NCBI GenBank assembly: GCA_903859705.1
Contig: CAIONQ010000142.1
Span: 1 to 38,960, forward strand
DNA from: an uncultured Chthonomonas sp.
GTDB taxonomy: Bacteria; Armatimonadota; Chthonomonadetes; Chthonomonadales; Chthonomonadaceae
Reading direction: 5' to 3'
Length of the DNA stretch: 38,960 nucleotides
Shown: piece after piece, positions 1 to 7,034 of the stretch
Numbering within the stretch: the first letter of the stretch is position 1
Layout of the letters: each line of letters opens with the position of its first letter
The notes under the pieces: generated by a model
What the model was told of the DNA's origin: nothing
Database searches by the model: none
Seen by the model: the letters and a program-made list of their open reading frames with translations, nothing else
Made by a program: the position numbers and the translations under genes

Positions 1-169
1 AGACAGAAAAATCGACAAAACGGTCACCGGTACGCTGGGAGTACCCACGTAACGCCAGAATGGACGGCCGGAAACGCAAACGATGCGCTCGAACAGCCAT
101 TAATTGCAGGTATGTCTGAGATTCATGAATAATCCGGGCTAACGCACAGAGCAGTGGCTATATATATAT

Positions 170-1321
170 ATGACGGACTTTGGAGATGGCGCGCTAGATC
201 GCTTCTCCTACACCTATACAGGTGGCACGTATACATTTAACCCGGCGGGCAACGTGGCAGGGAATGCGCAATACATAACCGGCAAAGGCATGACATCCGG
301 GTTTGTAGGCACAAGGAATGATCTGATCATTGCAACGGGTGGAAGCAGCGAAACCGGGCCAACAAATCTGGCGCGCTACGCTCTCAATGGCTCACTCATC
401 GGAAACATCACGGTTGCCAATAATGGATTCACCGGGGGAGGCAATGGCTCAGCACAAACTGGTACTGCAAATCATACCTTTGCTGGGATCAATGGTATGG
501 CCATTTCAGGCGATGCCAGGTATCTGTTTGTAACAGAGAGCACATCGGCTACCAATGGAATTATTAGCAAGATAGATCTTGCAACCAGCCAGATAGTTTC
601 CCAGGTTAGCTTTGCTGGCGCTCATGATGTAACGGTTCTCTCCGATGGCAGTATATATGCGGCGGCGCTAAACTCAACCTCGGCATCAAGCCGTGGTATG
701 TGGCATTTTAGCTCAGCTTTAGTAAAGGATGCAACTGCCGCTATTCCATATTCTACAAGCACAAACCCACCACCAACCTACACTGGCATTGACCACGTTA
801 CATTTATGAAGGTTGTTGGTAACAACCTGTACGTAGCAGATTCAGATACGAATGCGGCGGGTGCCATAGCGGTTTATTCACTTACGGGTTCGGGCTCTAT
901 AGCAACACCTGCTATCGTAAACGTTTATACGCCTGCTACTCCAAGTCTGGATAACTTCTATGGTGCGGCAGTGGGGCAGGATGGCAATCTTTACATCGCA
1001 GATATCGGTACCGGCAAAGCCAACGGAAACAATACTTTTACTGGCTCAACCACGTACGTAAACGGCGTCTACTCCTTCAATACGTCTTCACCTTCCAATA
1101 CCGTGTCTACTGCGATAGCAGGCTGGAACAACAGTACAGGCACAACTTCCAACGGCCTCGATTCACCGATATACATCTCTTTTGATGCTAATTTCTCGGG
1201 TACCAACGATCAGGGAACACCGGAACCAGGCAGTATTGCGCTGGCCTGTTGCCTGTTAACGGTGGGGGTTATCGTTCGTCGGCGGAAACGAAACCGTACC
1301 AATTGCATCACCCGGAACTGA
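170..1321 (+). CDS. PEP-CTERM sorting-domain protein lacking a signal peptide
   Basis: A 383-residue protein rich in Gly, Thr, Ser and Asn, with repeated beta-strand patterns such as NLYVADS and NLYIADIG that suggest a beta-propeller-like extracellular fold. The C-terminus is a textbook PEP-CTERM tail: PEP at residues 351-353, a hydrophobic stretch (SIALACCLLTVGVIV), then RRRKRN. Such tails are recognised by exosortase; none is encoded in this window. A protein of this class must be exported, yet the first residues (MTDFGDGALDRF) are not a signal peptide, there is no clear Shine-Dalgarno site, and the start codon lies at the end of a TA dinucleotide run (159-170). The reading frame is closed by a stop at 140-142, so the true 5' end is missing, frameshifted or lost. 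The next gene, for a TPR protein, follows 10 nt downstream. The family of the main domain is not recognised. Confidence 0.75.
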   Translation: MTDFGDGALDRFSYTYTGGTYTFNPAGNVAGNAQYITGKGMTSGFVGTRNDLIIATGGSSETGPTNLARYALNGSLIGNITVANNGFTGGGNGSAQTGTANHTFAGINGMAISGDARYLFVTESTSATNGIISKIDLATSQIVSQVSFAGAHDVTVLSDGSIYAAALNSTSASSRGMWHFSSALVKDATAAIPYSTSTNPPPTYTGIDHVTFMKVVGNNLYVADSDTNAAGAIAVYSLTGSGSIATPAIVNVYTPATPSLDNFYGAAVGQDGNLYIADIGTGKANGNNTFTGSTTYVNGVYSFNTSSPSNTVSTAIAGWNNSTGTTSNGLDSPIYISFDANFSGTNDQGTPEPGSIALACCLLTVGVIVRRRKRNRTNCITRN

Positions 1322-1331
1322 GGACATGTAG

Positions 1332-2465
1332 ATGTACGCAGAACTTGCACGGTTGATAGGATTTCTCAAGAGTCATGAGCCGACCTCCGCTGAAGTGTGG
1401 ACATCGGGAATAGCAGGCACTGCACTCCTGCTTATGGCTATCTCAATAACTGTCCGTCGCCGATCTGCGCGGCGCCAATCAACATTTTCCCCGGATGCAA
1501 TAGCGGCGGAAGTGCGCAACTACAATCAAATAGACGAATCTGATGAGGTTGATACGAGCTGGAGGATACGTGCAGGGAGGCTGTTGCAGCCTGCCTTTGC
1601 TATTGCCGGGCTGGCTATGGTTCTGTTTGGTTTGCATGGTGTTATTATCCGTACGAACCTGGATGATGGCGATCAACACTATTTTCTGGGCGACTATGTA
1701 GGGGCATCGCTGAGTTATCATCGGGCTCGGCGTTTTGCACCAGATCTTGACAGAGCACATCTCATGGAAGCGCGCTGCCTTATAGCATCTGGCCGACTCA
1801 ACGCGGCGATAACAGAGCTTAAGCTGGCTTCCAGTACTTCAAAAGGTGCTGAATGTTTTGCTTTGCTGGGCAAAACCCTCCTGGGTGCCCAAGAACCTCA
1901 GCAGGCTGCCGAGGCATTTGAAACAGCTCTGCAACGGATGCCGGATGATGAAACCTGCTTGCTTGCTTATGGCCTGTGTATGGAGAAGGCCGGAGACTTT
2001 GATAGGGCATACAGGGTATATAGCCACGCTGTTGATATCAACGATCAGGATGCCCTGTGCCGAATCCGATTGGCAACGTGCCTCCTTACCCATGGCGCAA
2101 TGGATGAAGGCATTGCAAATTGCCGCAAGGCAGTAAAACTGGCGCCACGTAGCGGGCTGGCACACTACACGCTTGCTACCGGCATGGCGCGTTGTGGCGA
2201 TTTTTCTGATGCTCTCAGTGAGTTCAGGCGATCAGCCGATCTCGACCCAACAAGTATCAGTACGCGCCTTAACATGGGCGTTACATTTTCTATTCTTGGC
2301 CAGAAAGAACGTGGAGCGGCTGAGATTGAGACGTGCCTGCACATGAAGCCTGTAACCGAAGATGATACTCAGGCTATTCGCACAGCCCGTACCTTGCTGA
2401 GCCGATTGCATACTGCATCTACAGCTTCTACTGAAGTTGGCCCGAGAGTGAAGGATGAATTATGA
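1332..2465 (+). CDS. Membrane-anchored TPR protein
   Basis: A 377-residue protein. A first membrane segment at about residues 24-40 is followed by a basic stretch (RRRSARRQ); a second segment lies at about residues 86-107; roughly seven 34-residue tetratricopeptide repeats then fill residues 110-350. The positive-inside rule puts the N-terminus outside, the 45-residue linker in the cytoplasm and the TPR domain in the periplasm. TPR domains are protein-binding scaffolds; the partner is not evident. The start is supported by GAGGA at 1320-1324, which overlaps the stop of the PEP-CTERM gene. The stop overlaps the next TPR start by 4 nt (ATGA), so the two are translationally coupled. The neighbouring PEP-CTERM gene suggests a role in surface protein handling, which is inference. 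Confidence 0.85.
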   Translation: MYAELARLIGFLKSHEPTSAEVWTSGIAGTALLLMAISITVRRRSARRQSTFSPDAIAAEVRNYNQIDESDEVDTSWRIRAGRLLQPAFAIAGLAMVLFGLHGVIIRTNLDDGDQHYFLGDYVGASLSYHRARRFAPDLDRAHLMEARCLIASGRLNAAITELKLASSTSKGAECFALLGKTLLGAQEPQQAAEAFETALQRMPDDETCLLAYGLCMEKAGDFDRAYRVYSHAVDINDQDALCRIRLATCLLTHGAMDEGIANCRKAVKLAPRSGLAHYTLATGMARCGDFSDALSEFRRSADLDPTSISTRLNMGVTFSILGQKERGAAEIETCLHMKPVTEDDTQAIRTARTLLSRLHTASTASTEVGPRVKDEL

Positions 2466-3601
2466 TTGCTTTGCTTCACAGTGCATCCCACCATCTCACT
2501 GTGCTGTGCTTCTTTGTTACGGTGCTCAGCAGCGCACTGGCCCTGCGCTTTAGATTGGGATGGCGCAGAGCCCGCAAACCAGATTATGACGATATGGCTG
2601 CATATTCCCGAGCGCTGTTTGCTGAAGACAAAGAGCTAATAGCACTCAAGAACCCATCTTATCGCATTATTGCTGAAATGAGGAGCACAGGCATTCTTAG
2701 TGCGTTGGCAGGTTCAGGATGTGTTGTGTTGGCAGTATTGTCACTGGCAATGGGCATACGCTCCGAAATGCAACGGTCACTCATACTGGATGCGGATGTT
2801 CTGGCACAAACCAGGCAGTATTCGCAGGCTAAAGCAAAGTGTCTGTCAGCGGAGCGCCTCGACGCGCTTGCACCCGCACCGCATGCTATTCGCGGCAGAA
2901 TACTTGTTGCGGAAATGCACTTTGCGGAAGCGGTTCCAGAACTAACACTTGCTGCTAATCAACAACATTCAGAACCAGCGGCGGCACTTGAACTTGGAGG
3001 CTGCCTGCTTCGGCTCAACCGCCAAACCGAGGCAGAATCATGGTTTCGCAAAGCTCTGGCGATGGCACCCAGAAATTGGAAGTGCTATGCAGATCTCGGG
3101 CAGTGCCTTGCAGCAAGTGGCAAATTGGATGATGCGGCACGGCTTTTTCGCTTTGCCGTGGCTCTCAACCCGCAGAGCGAGAAGGCCAATAGCTGCCTGG
3201 GTATGGCACTTCAAGCGTTGGGGGATAAAGAGCAGGGGCTATATTACCTTGAAGTAGCGGCTAAGAGTAACCCCAACTCGCTGGTAGCGCTAAACGCACT
3301 TGGCACGAGCTATGCCAATGCAGGGCGCTTTGCCGAGGCTGCGGCACAGTTCAGGGCAGAGATAGCACAGGAGCCACGATTCGCTGCCGGGTATTTTAAC
3401 CTTGCTAGAACGCTGGAACAAATGGGAGATGAAAGTGCTGCCAGGGCGGCTTACTTATCCTATTTCAGAAGATGTGCAGCCAGTCCAAACGGCACGATTG
3501 TTGCCGCGCCTGAGGCGTCACGTGCCTTCCAGAGGCTGATTGTTGCTGGTGCCCACAGGCAACAATCTGCTAAGCAGAACAGGGCCAAATTGGTAAACTA
3601 G
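2462..3601 (+). CDS. Membrane-anchored TPR protein, coupled to the previous gene
   Basis: A 379-residue protein with the same plan as its upstream neighbour: a hydrophobic segment at about residues 10-28 followed by RFRLGWRRARK, a second segment at about residues 78-98, then some six to seven TPR units to about residue 340 and a basic tail. The predicted topology places the TPR domain in the periplasm. The ATG overlaps the previous stop by 4 nt, typical of coupled translation and of partners made in fixed ratio. It is probably a diverged duplicate of the upstream gene; the two differ clearly in sequence. It ends the plus-strand gene run, followed by 1.26 kb without a convincing gene. Confidence 0.85.
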   Translation: MIALLHSASHHLTVLCFFVTVLSSALALRFRLGWRRARKPDYDDMAAYSRALFAEDKELIALKNPSYRIIAEMRSTGILSALAGSGCVVLAVLSLAMGIRSEMQRSLILDADVLAQTRQYSQAKAKCLSAERLDALAPAPHAIRGRILVAEMHFAEAVPELTLAANQQHSEPAAALELGGCLLRLNRQTEAESWFRKALAMAPRNWKCYADLGQCLAASGKLDDAARLFRFAVALNPQSEKANSCLGMALQALGDKEQGLYYLEVAAKSNPNSLVALNALGTSYANAGRFAEAAAQFRAEIAQEPRFAAGYFNLARTLEQMGDESAARAAYLSYFRRCAASPNGTIVAAPEASRAFQRLIVAGAHRQQSAKQNRAKLVN

Positions 3602-3615
3602 CGGGTAGTTTAACA

Positions 3616-3671
3616 GGTCACAAAGTGTGACCAAAATTGTCACGGTGCAGTCACATGTTTGCGCGCATTAT
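3616..3671 (+). promoter_or_regulatory. Pho-box-like promoter 1 (11-bp direct repeats)
   Basis: TGTCACG (3638-3644), four bases, AGTCACA (3649-3655), ten bases, then CATTAT (3666-3671) as a possible -10. Two further GTCAC/GTGAC cores lie upstream at 3616-3632 as a perfect palindrome (GGTCACA-AAG-TGTGACC), with its first core 22 bp, two repeat periods, upstream of 3638. The 7+4+7 spacing and the 10-nt gap to the -10 match the architecture known for PhoB-activated promoters. The transcript would run into non-coding DNA. The binding protein is inferred from architecture alone. Confidence 0.45.
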
Positions 3672-4083
3672 TAAGTGGGTGGCCTCACCTGCTGCAAATA
3701 GAGGCGGCCTTTCGTATAGAAATACCACCATTACGATTGGCCTTAAGGCGAGCCAGTTATTTCCCGATGAATCCTGGCTCGCTTCTTCTTTTCTAAATTC
3801 TGCAAGTGTTGCTCCGTTGGCCTGGCTCCCCACAAATTGTATAGTGTGTTTGAAACCCATGTTCTAACCTGAATTGGCAGGTAAATTCATATGATGGTTA
3901 CTGCAGAGTATGCTATTCAACTTGCTTCCAAAAAACCTCGCATCGCCTCGTTATCGTCACGATAACCGGTGTTTGCCTATGCTAATAAGCATAGGTGGCG
4001 TCATCAGAGCATAAACTACCAGTCTGTATCTACTAAGTTTGTCAAAATCATATCCAATAACTGTACCTATATGTCCTGAATTG

Positions 4084-4117
4084 TGTCACACCTGCGTCAC
4101 GCAGGTTCCCGTATACT
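4084..4117 (+). promoter_or_regulatory. Pho-box-like promoter 2
   Basis: TGTCACA (4084-4090), CCTG, CGTCACG (4095-4101), exactly ten bases, then TATACT (4112-4117), which matches five of six bases of a sigma-70 -10 hexamer. No -35 hexamer is needed in this promoter class. The second half-site also lies inside a perfect inverted repeat, ACCTGCG-TCA-CGCAGGT (4090-4106). A transcript would begin near 4124. Confidence 0.55.
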
Positions 4118-4123
4118 TTAGTT

Positions 4124-4296
4124 GTGCAGGGCGATATAGAGGTTTCATCGCTATATACTCGGCGGCATTATCTAGTGGCAATCGCGTGTACGCTGAGACG
4201 TGTTTAATGGCAAGATCCTAATACTCCCGTGAAAGAGCCCGTCCCCATGATGGGACAAGCGAACCGGGCCTGGCTGATCATTCAGCCGGGCCCGAG
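4124..4296 (+). ncRNA. Candidate small RNA downstream of promoter 2
   Basis: Predicted from a promoter ending at 4117 and from structure: ATATAG/CTATAT near 4135-4157, a GTCCC/GGGAC hairpin at 4241-4256, and a 13-bp stem at 4265-4277/4282-4294 with a four-base loop (TCAT). The strong stem contains one T-G pair, which pairs as U-G only in plus-strand RNA; on the minus strand it would be a mismatch. CCCG at 4238-4241 could compete with the left arm of the strong stem, as in attenuators. No start codon with a Shine-Dalgarno site lies inside. There is no clear U-tract after the stem, so the 3' end is uncertain and might instead be the ACAGC/GCTGT hairpin plus TTTT near 4412-4432. No known RNA family recognised. 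Confidence 0.3.
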
Positions 4297-4857
4297 CCAC
4301 GTGTGGTTGCACTCATATCCCCCACAAACCCTGGATAATGATTAAGAACGCATTGGTAAAACATGAGGTTGGCAAACCTTCAATTGTGATCGCCAGCTGC
4401 CTGGCGTTGGTACAGCGATTGTTGCTGTTTTGCCTCGCCGATTTCGTTACGAATAAGCCTGTGTGATGCGTGCATCACTTGCCCGAAGTGTCACAAATTC
4501 AGGGCAAATTTTATACGGCTCGGTCTCAATTCTGGCCACTCAGTCATTGGTAAGGCATGCACAATCGCATAAAATATGTAGTTACTGGCTAGTAAAGCAC
4601 TTACACCCAAATGTCGGCTAAATTTACTTGTGGCGTTCAGGGGGTCGTATAACACGAAGTTTCAAGATGCACTGTGTGTAAGGGGGGTCCTCGTGACGGG
4701 GCATGCTAACGTATAACCAATCAGTTCACGGCGTTGTTAATTTAATAGGCCCTGCCGGAATAAGCGCTACTATGCGACATGGTAAGTTCTGCGGCTTAGA
4801 TGCCAATTCAGGGGCAGCAATACATTAAAAATGTGGGCGAGGTGTGGATGATCTGAC

Positions 4858-5847
4858 CTAATAACTGGATTCTGGTACATAAGGAACCGCTACGCGCAAC
4901 GAAGCTGGAAGTATCGAGGCTTCAAAGTGCCGAAGCGCATCTTCGGTGCCATCAACGCGTGCCAGTATGGGGCTGTTCGCGTCTAACACCACATTAGTGC
5001 CCTTCAAAATCCGCACACCCTCCATGCCAACATGTGCGCCAGACATCAGGGCGGGAATAACTCGGCTAACAAACTGGTCTGTATTTGTATCGATAATACA
5101 TACGTTCAGTTTGCCGGCAGAAACCGCAGAGCCTGGTGCAGCTTTAATTCCATTGCCAGCATACTCACCTATGCCAACGGTAACCATAAGTGGAGCGCCT
5201 TTGTACTCTTCTCCATCTACCGTAATCTTAAGGCTGGTTGGCACAAATTCTCTAACCTGCCTTACAAGCCGGTATGGATATCGAAAGCTGCTGAGGATAC
5301 GTGAACTGTTGAGCTTGCCAGGGCGGGGCACAACGGTATCCAGGCCATAGGCAATGGAACCCATGAATGCCGAGCCATCCACAGTACCTGTATCCATACT
5401 CGCAAAATGGTTATCGAGAATGGTAGCCACTGCCCGTTCTAAATCCTGGTGGATCCCAATGGAGCGTGCTATGGTATTCAGCGTTCCGCAGGGGATTATA
5501 CCGAGGGCAGTGCCAGTTCCGGTTAGAACGGCGGCAACGCGGCTGATGGTATCATCACCGCCTGCCACCACCACCATTGAATCCTGAGCGGCAACGGATT
5601 TACGCGCAATTTGGATTGCGGCGTCTGTATCCAATGTTTCAACAAACTGCCACGAAAAAAGATCTGGCAAGCTTCGTACCGCGTACGTTACAGCTTTACC
5701 AATCTGCTCTCGCCGCGATATATGCGCATTGCGTCCTGCCTTTGGGTTGTACAGAACCGTGAAGCGCCGAATCTGGCGGCTGAGCTGATGTCCGTATTGT
5801 TTGTATGTGTCCGTCATGCTACTTTGCGATGCGGCAGTCATCTTCAT
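4858..5847 (-). CDS. Diacylglycerol kinase / YegS-like lipid kinase family protein
   Basis: A 329-residue protein of the DAGK-catalytic fold, which phosphorylates lipid hydroxyls with ATP at the inner face of the cytoplasmic membrane. Visible motifs: YNPKAGR (33-39, nucleotide-binding region), GGDDT (96-100) and the PxGTxN-type motif IPCGTLNTIAR (118-128). The canonical motif is GGDGTxNEV; here the fourth Gly is Asp and the following segment reads ISRV, so nucleotide binding may be altered. ATG at 5847 is preceded by GGAG with a 4-nt gap; M3 is a possible alternative. A Pho-box-like promoter sits about 50 bp upstream (5899-5932). Phosphate-responsive control would fit lipid remodelling, but substrate and control are inference. 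Confidence 0.85.
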   Translation of the reverse strand: MKMTAASQSSMTDTYKQYGHQLSRQIRRFTVLYNPKAGRNAHISRREQIGKAVTYAVRSLPDLFSWQFVETLDTDAAIQIARKSVAAQDSMVVVAGGDDTISRVAAVLTGTGTALGIIPCGTLNTIARSIGIHQDLERAVATILDNHFASMDTGTVDGSAFMGSIAYGLDTVVPRPGKLNSSRILSSFRYPYRLVRQVREFVPTSLKITVDGEEYKGAPLMVTVGIGEYAGNGIKAAPGSAVSAGKLNVCIIDTNTDQFVSRVIPALMSGAHVGMEGVRILKGTNVVLDANSPILARVDGTEDALRHFEASILPASLRVAVPYVPESSY

Positions 5848-5898
5848 GTTACTCCACCGCGGTTGTTGGCAAATACCATTCGAAGTTGGTACATCTAC

Positions 5899-5932
5899 AT
5901 GCTAACATCTGTTCTGTGACGGCAGGGTTACA
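5899..5932 (-). promoter_or_regulatory. Pho-box-like promoter of the lipid-kinase gene
   Basis: Read on the minus strand: TGTAACC (5932-5926), CTGC, CGTCACA (5921-5915), exactly ten bases, then TAGCAT (5904-5899) as a -10 matching four of six. The first half-site differs from the consensus TGTCAC by one base. The predicted transcript start, near 5892, gives a leader of about 45 nt before the ATG at 5847. Confidence 0.5.
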
Positions 5933-6483
5933 ACTTTCTGCGCCAGAACCATTGCATATCAATACTGTGAGACATTGGCACTTACTGTTAAACCGCCAAC
6001 TATTCTGAACGGTTGCGACAGTGCCAGGTATATGCTGGGCCAAAAATAAGATGCGCACTCATTTGCGCTAAGAACGGACCTGCAACGCCGGCCCTACGAA
6101 CTGAACTCTCCCATTACAGGTCTGGAAAACTCACCAGAATCCACCTGGGCCAGAAGGACATACAGATCAAATACCCTTTGCGGAGCGCACCGGGCCGATA
6201 CTACGTACACTCTGATCTCTTCGACGCCGACCGGCAACAACATGTTCCAATCCGTTGCAGTCTGCAGATGTGACTGTTACAATATATGGTTGCACATAGC
6301 CTGTGTATTGTTCATTAATTTAGAGCCATGAATAAGATTATCCACCAAATTGCAGGCAAGTTTAGGCACCGACGCTTTATTTGTACAATGCAGAGACAAC
6401 TTCTAGTTCCATCTGCAATCTTGCGAAGTAGGTGAGCAAAGCTTGCTTTGCATTATTCCATGCGTGCTGAATCATGGCTCCTG

Positions 6484-6540
6484 CGTCACGATACAGTCAC
6501 GATTTTAGTCACGTCGAAGTCACGGCTGAGGCAGTAAATT
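6484..6540 (+). promoter_or_regulatory. Double Pho-box-like promoter
   Basis: Four near-identical heptamers in the same orientation: CGTCACG (6484-6490), AGTCACG (6495-6501), AGTCACG (6507-6513) and AGTCACG (6518-6524), with core spacings of 11, 12 and 11 bp, so all lie on one face of the helix. After exactly ten bases comes TAAATT (6535-6540), a -10 matching four of six. This is the most regular of the four arrays in the window. The predicted start near 6547 lies about 490 nt upstream of the TPR start codon, so it makes either a long leader or a separate RNA. Confidence 0.55.
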
Positions 6541-6551
6541 AGTAAATGCCG

Positions 6552-6581
6552 CTCAGGTGTCAGCCCGCACTGGCACTTGAG
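6552..6581 (+). other. RNA hairpin at the head of the predicted transcript
   Basis: A 12-bp stem (6552-6563 with 6570-6581) closed by a six-base loop. Two of the pairs are G-U on the plus-strand RNA and would be A-C mismatches on the minus strand, which favours plus-strand transcription. It begins a few bases after the start predicted from the box array at 6484-6540. There is no U-tract, so it is more likely a 5' stabilising or regulatory stem than a terminator. Confidence 0.35.
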
Positions 6582-7034
6582 TGGCAATTCCATCCGTGTC
6601 CCCTGATAACTTTAACACGTCCTGACAATAGTATTCATTCAGTGTTTCCCTATTTATGGTAACTGCAATACCAGCGCAAGATGGCGGAACCACACATATG
6701 GCGCATTTAGCCACAGTAAACTTCCTGCATCTTCCAATCTCATTATAACGATTGCCTCGATTAAATTCCAGATTTGGTGGATAATATAATAACTACGATC
6801 AGATGTTGTGTGGTTTCTATTCCTGTTCCGTTGCAGTCATGGCTGTGGGGAACCCTGTATGGCATCAGTATCGTATGAATCTTTTAGATGTCTTCGCGCA
6901 CTTTTTCCTAAACTATAGTGCGTGCATGATGCGCTTCTGTATTGTGAGGCCGAAGTTACCAGTAGCGAACTGAAGTTCGCTGAACGGAGAGTTGTTAACG
7001 GATGCGATGTGATATTCCAAGAGGAAATAGCTGG

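Larger units (their letters stand above)
3602..4857. other. Long non-coding gap between convergent genes
   Basis: About 1,256 bases between the second TPR gene (plus) and the lipid-kinase gene (minus). I find no convincing coding region: the open frames here lack Shine-Dalgarno sites and domain-like sequence. What it holds: two plus-strand Pho-box-like promoters (3616-3671 and 4084-4117); perfect inverted repeats at 3616-3632, 3950-3966, 3976-3995, 4090-4106 and 4463-4478; and structured elements at 4241-4294 and 4391-4432. The pentamer GTCAC or its complement occurs nine times (3617, 3627, 3639, 3650, 3956, 4085, 4096, 4490, 4693), well above the two to three expected by chance. Confidence 0.7.
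5848..7034. other. Long non-coding gap between divergent genes
   Basis: About 1,190 bases between the divergent lipid-kinase and third TPR genes. No convincing coding region: the longest open frames start at TTG without Shine-Dalgarno sites and resemble no protein. It contains the minus-strand Pho-box-like promoter (5899-5932), a plus-strand array of four GTCACG boxes (6484-6540), a 12-bp RNA-like hairpin (6552-6581) and a short AGCGAAC/GTTCGCT hairpin (6964-6981) just before the TPR gene. Confidence 0.7.

Noticed and set aside
1-132. Open frame from the window edge to TAA at 130-132, possible 3' end of an upstream gene
   Set aside because: Only 43 codons, no recognisable sequence, and two other frames are also partly open; not enough to call a gene.
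3616-3632. GGTCACA-AAG-TGTGACC as a CRP/FNR-type site
   Set aside because: CRP sites are TGTGA-N6-TCACA; here the half-sites face the other way with 3 bp between, and the same GTCAC core recurs as direct repeats every 11 bp, which fits a PhoB/OmpR-type pattern better.
4039-4221. 60-codon frame overlapping promoter 2 and the candidate RNA
   Set aside because: Non-ATG start without a ribosome site, Cys-rich random-looking sequence, and it runs through the Pho-box-like promoter.
4230-4320. Known riboswitch class in the structured region
   Set aside because: I compared it by eye with TPP, SAM, cobalamin, glycine, c-di-GMP, fluoride and preQ1 conserved cores and found no match; an Infernal search against Rfam would settle it.
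6013-6273. 86-codon frame in the gap before the third TPR gene
   Set aside because: Starts at TTG, has no Shine-Dalgarno site, and its composition is not protein-like; it lies in a region better explained by regulatory DNA.
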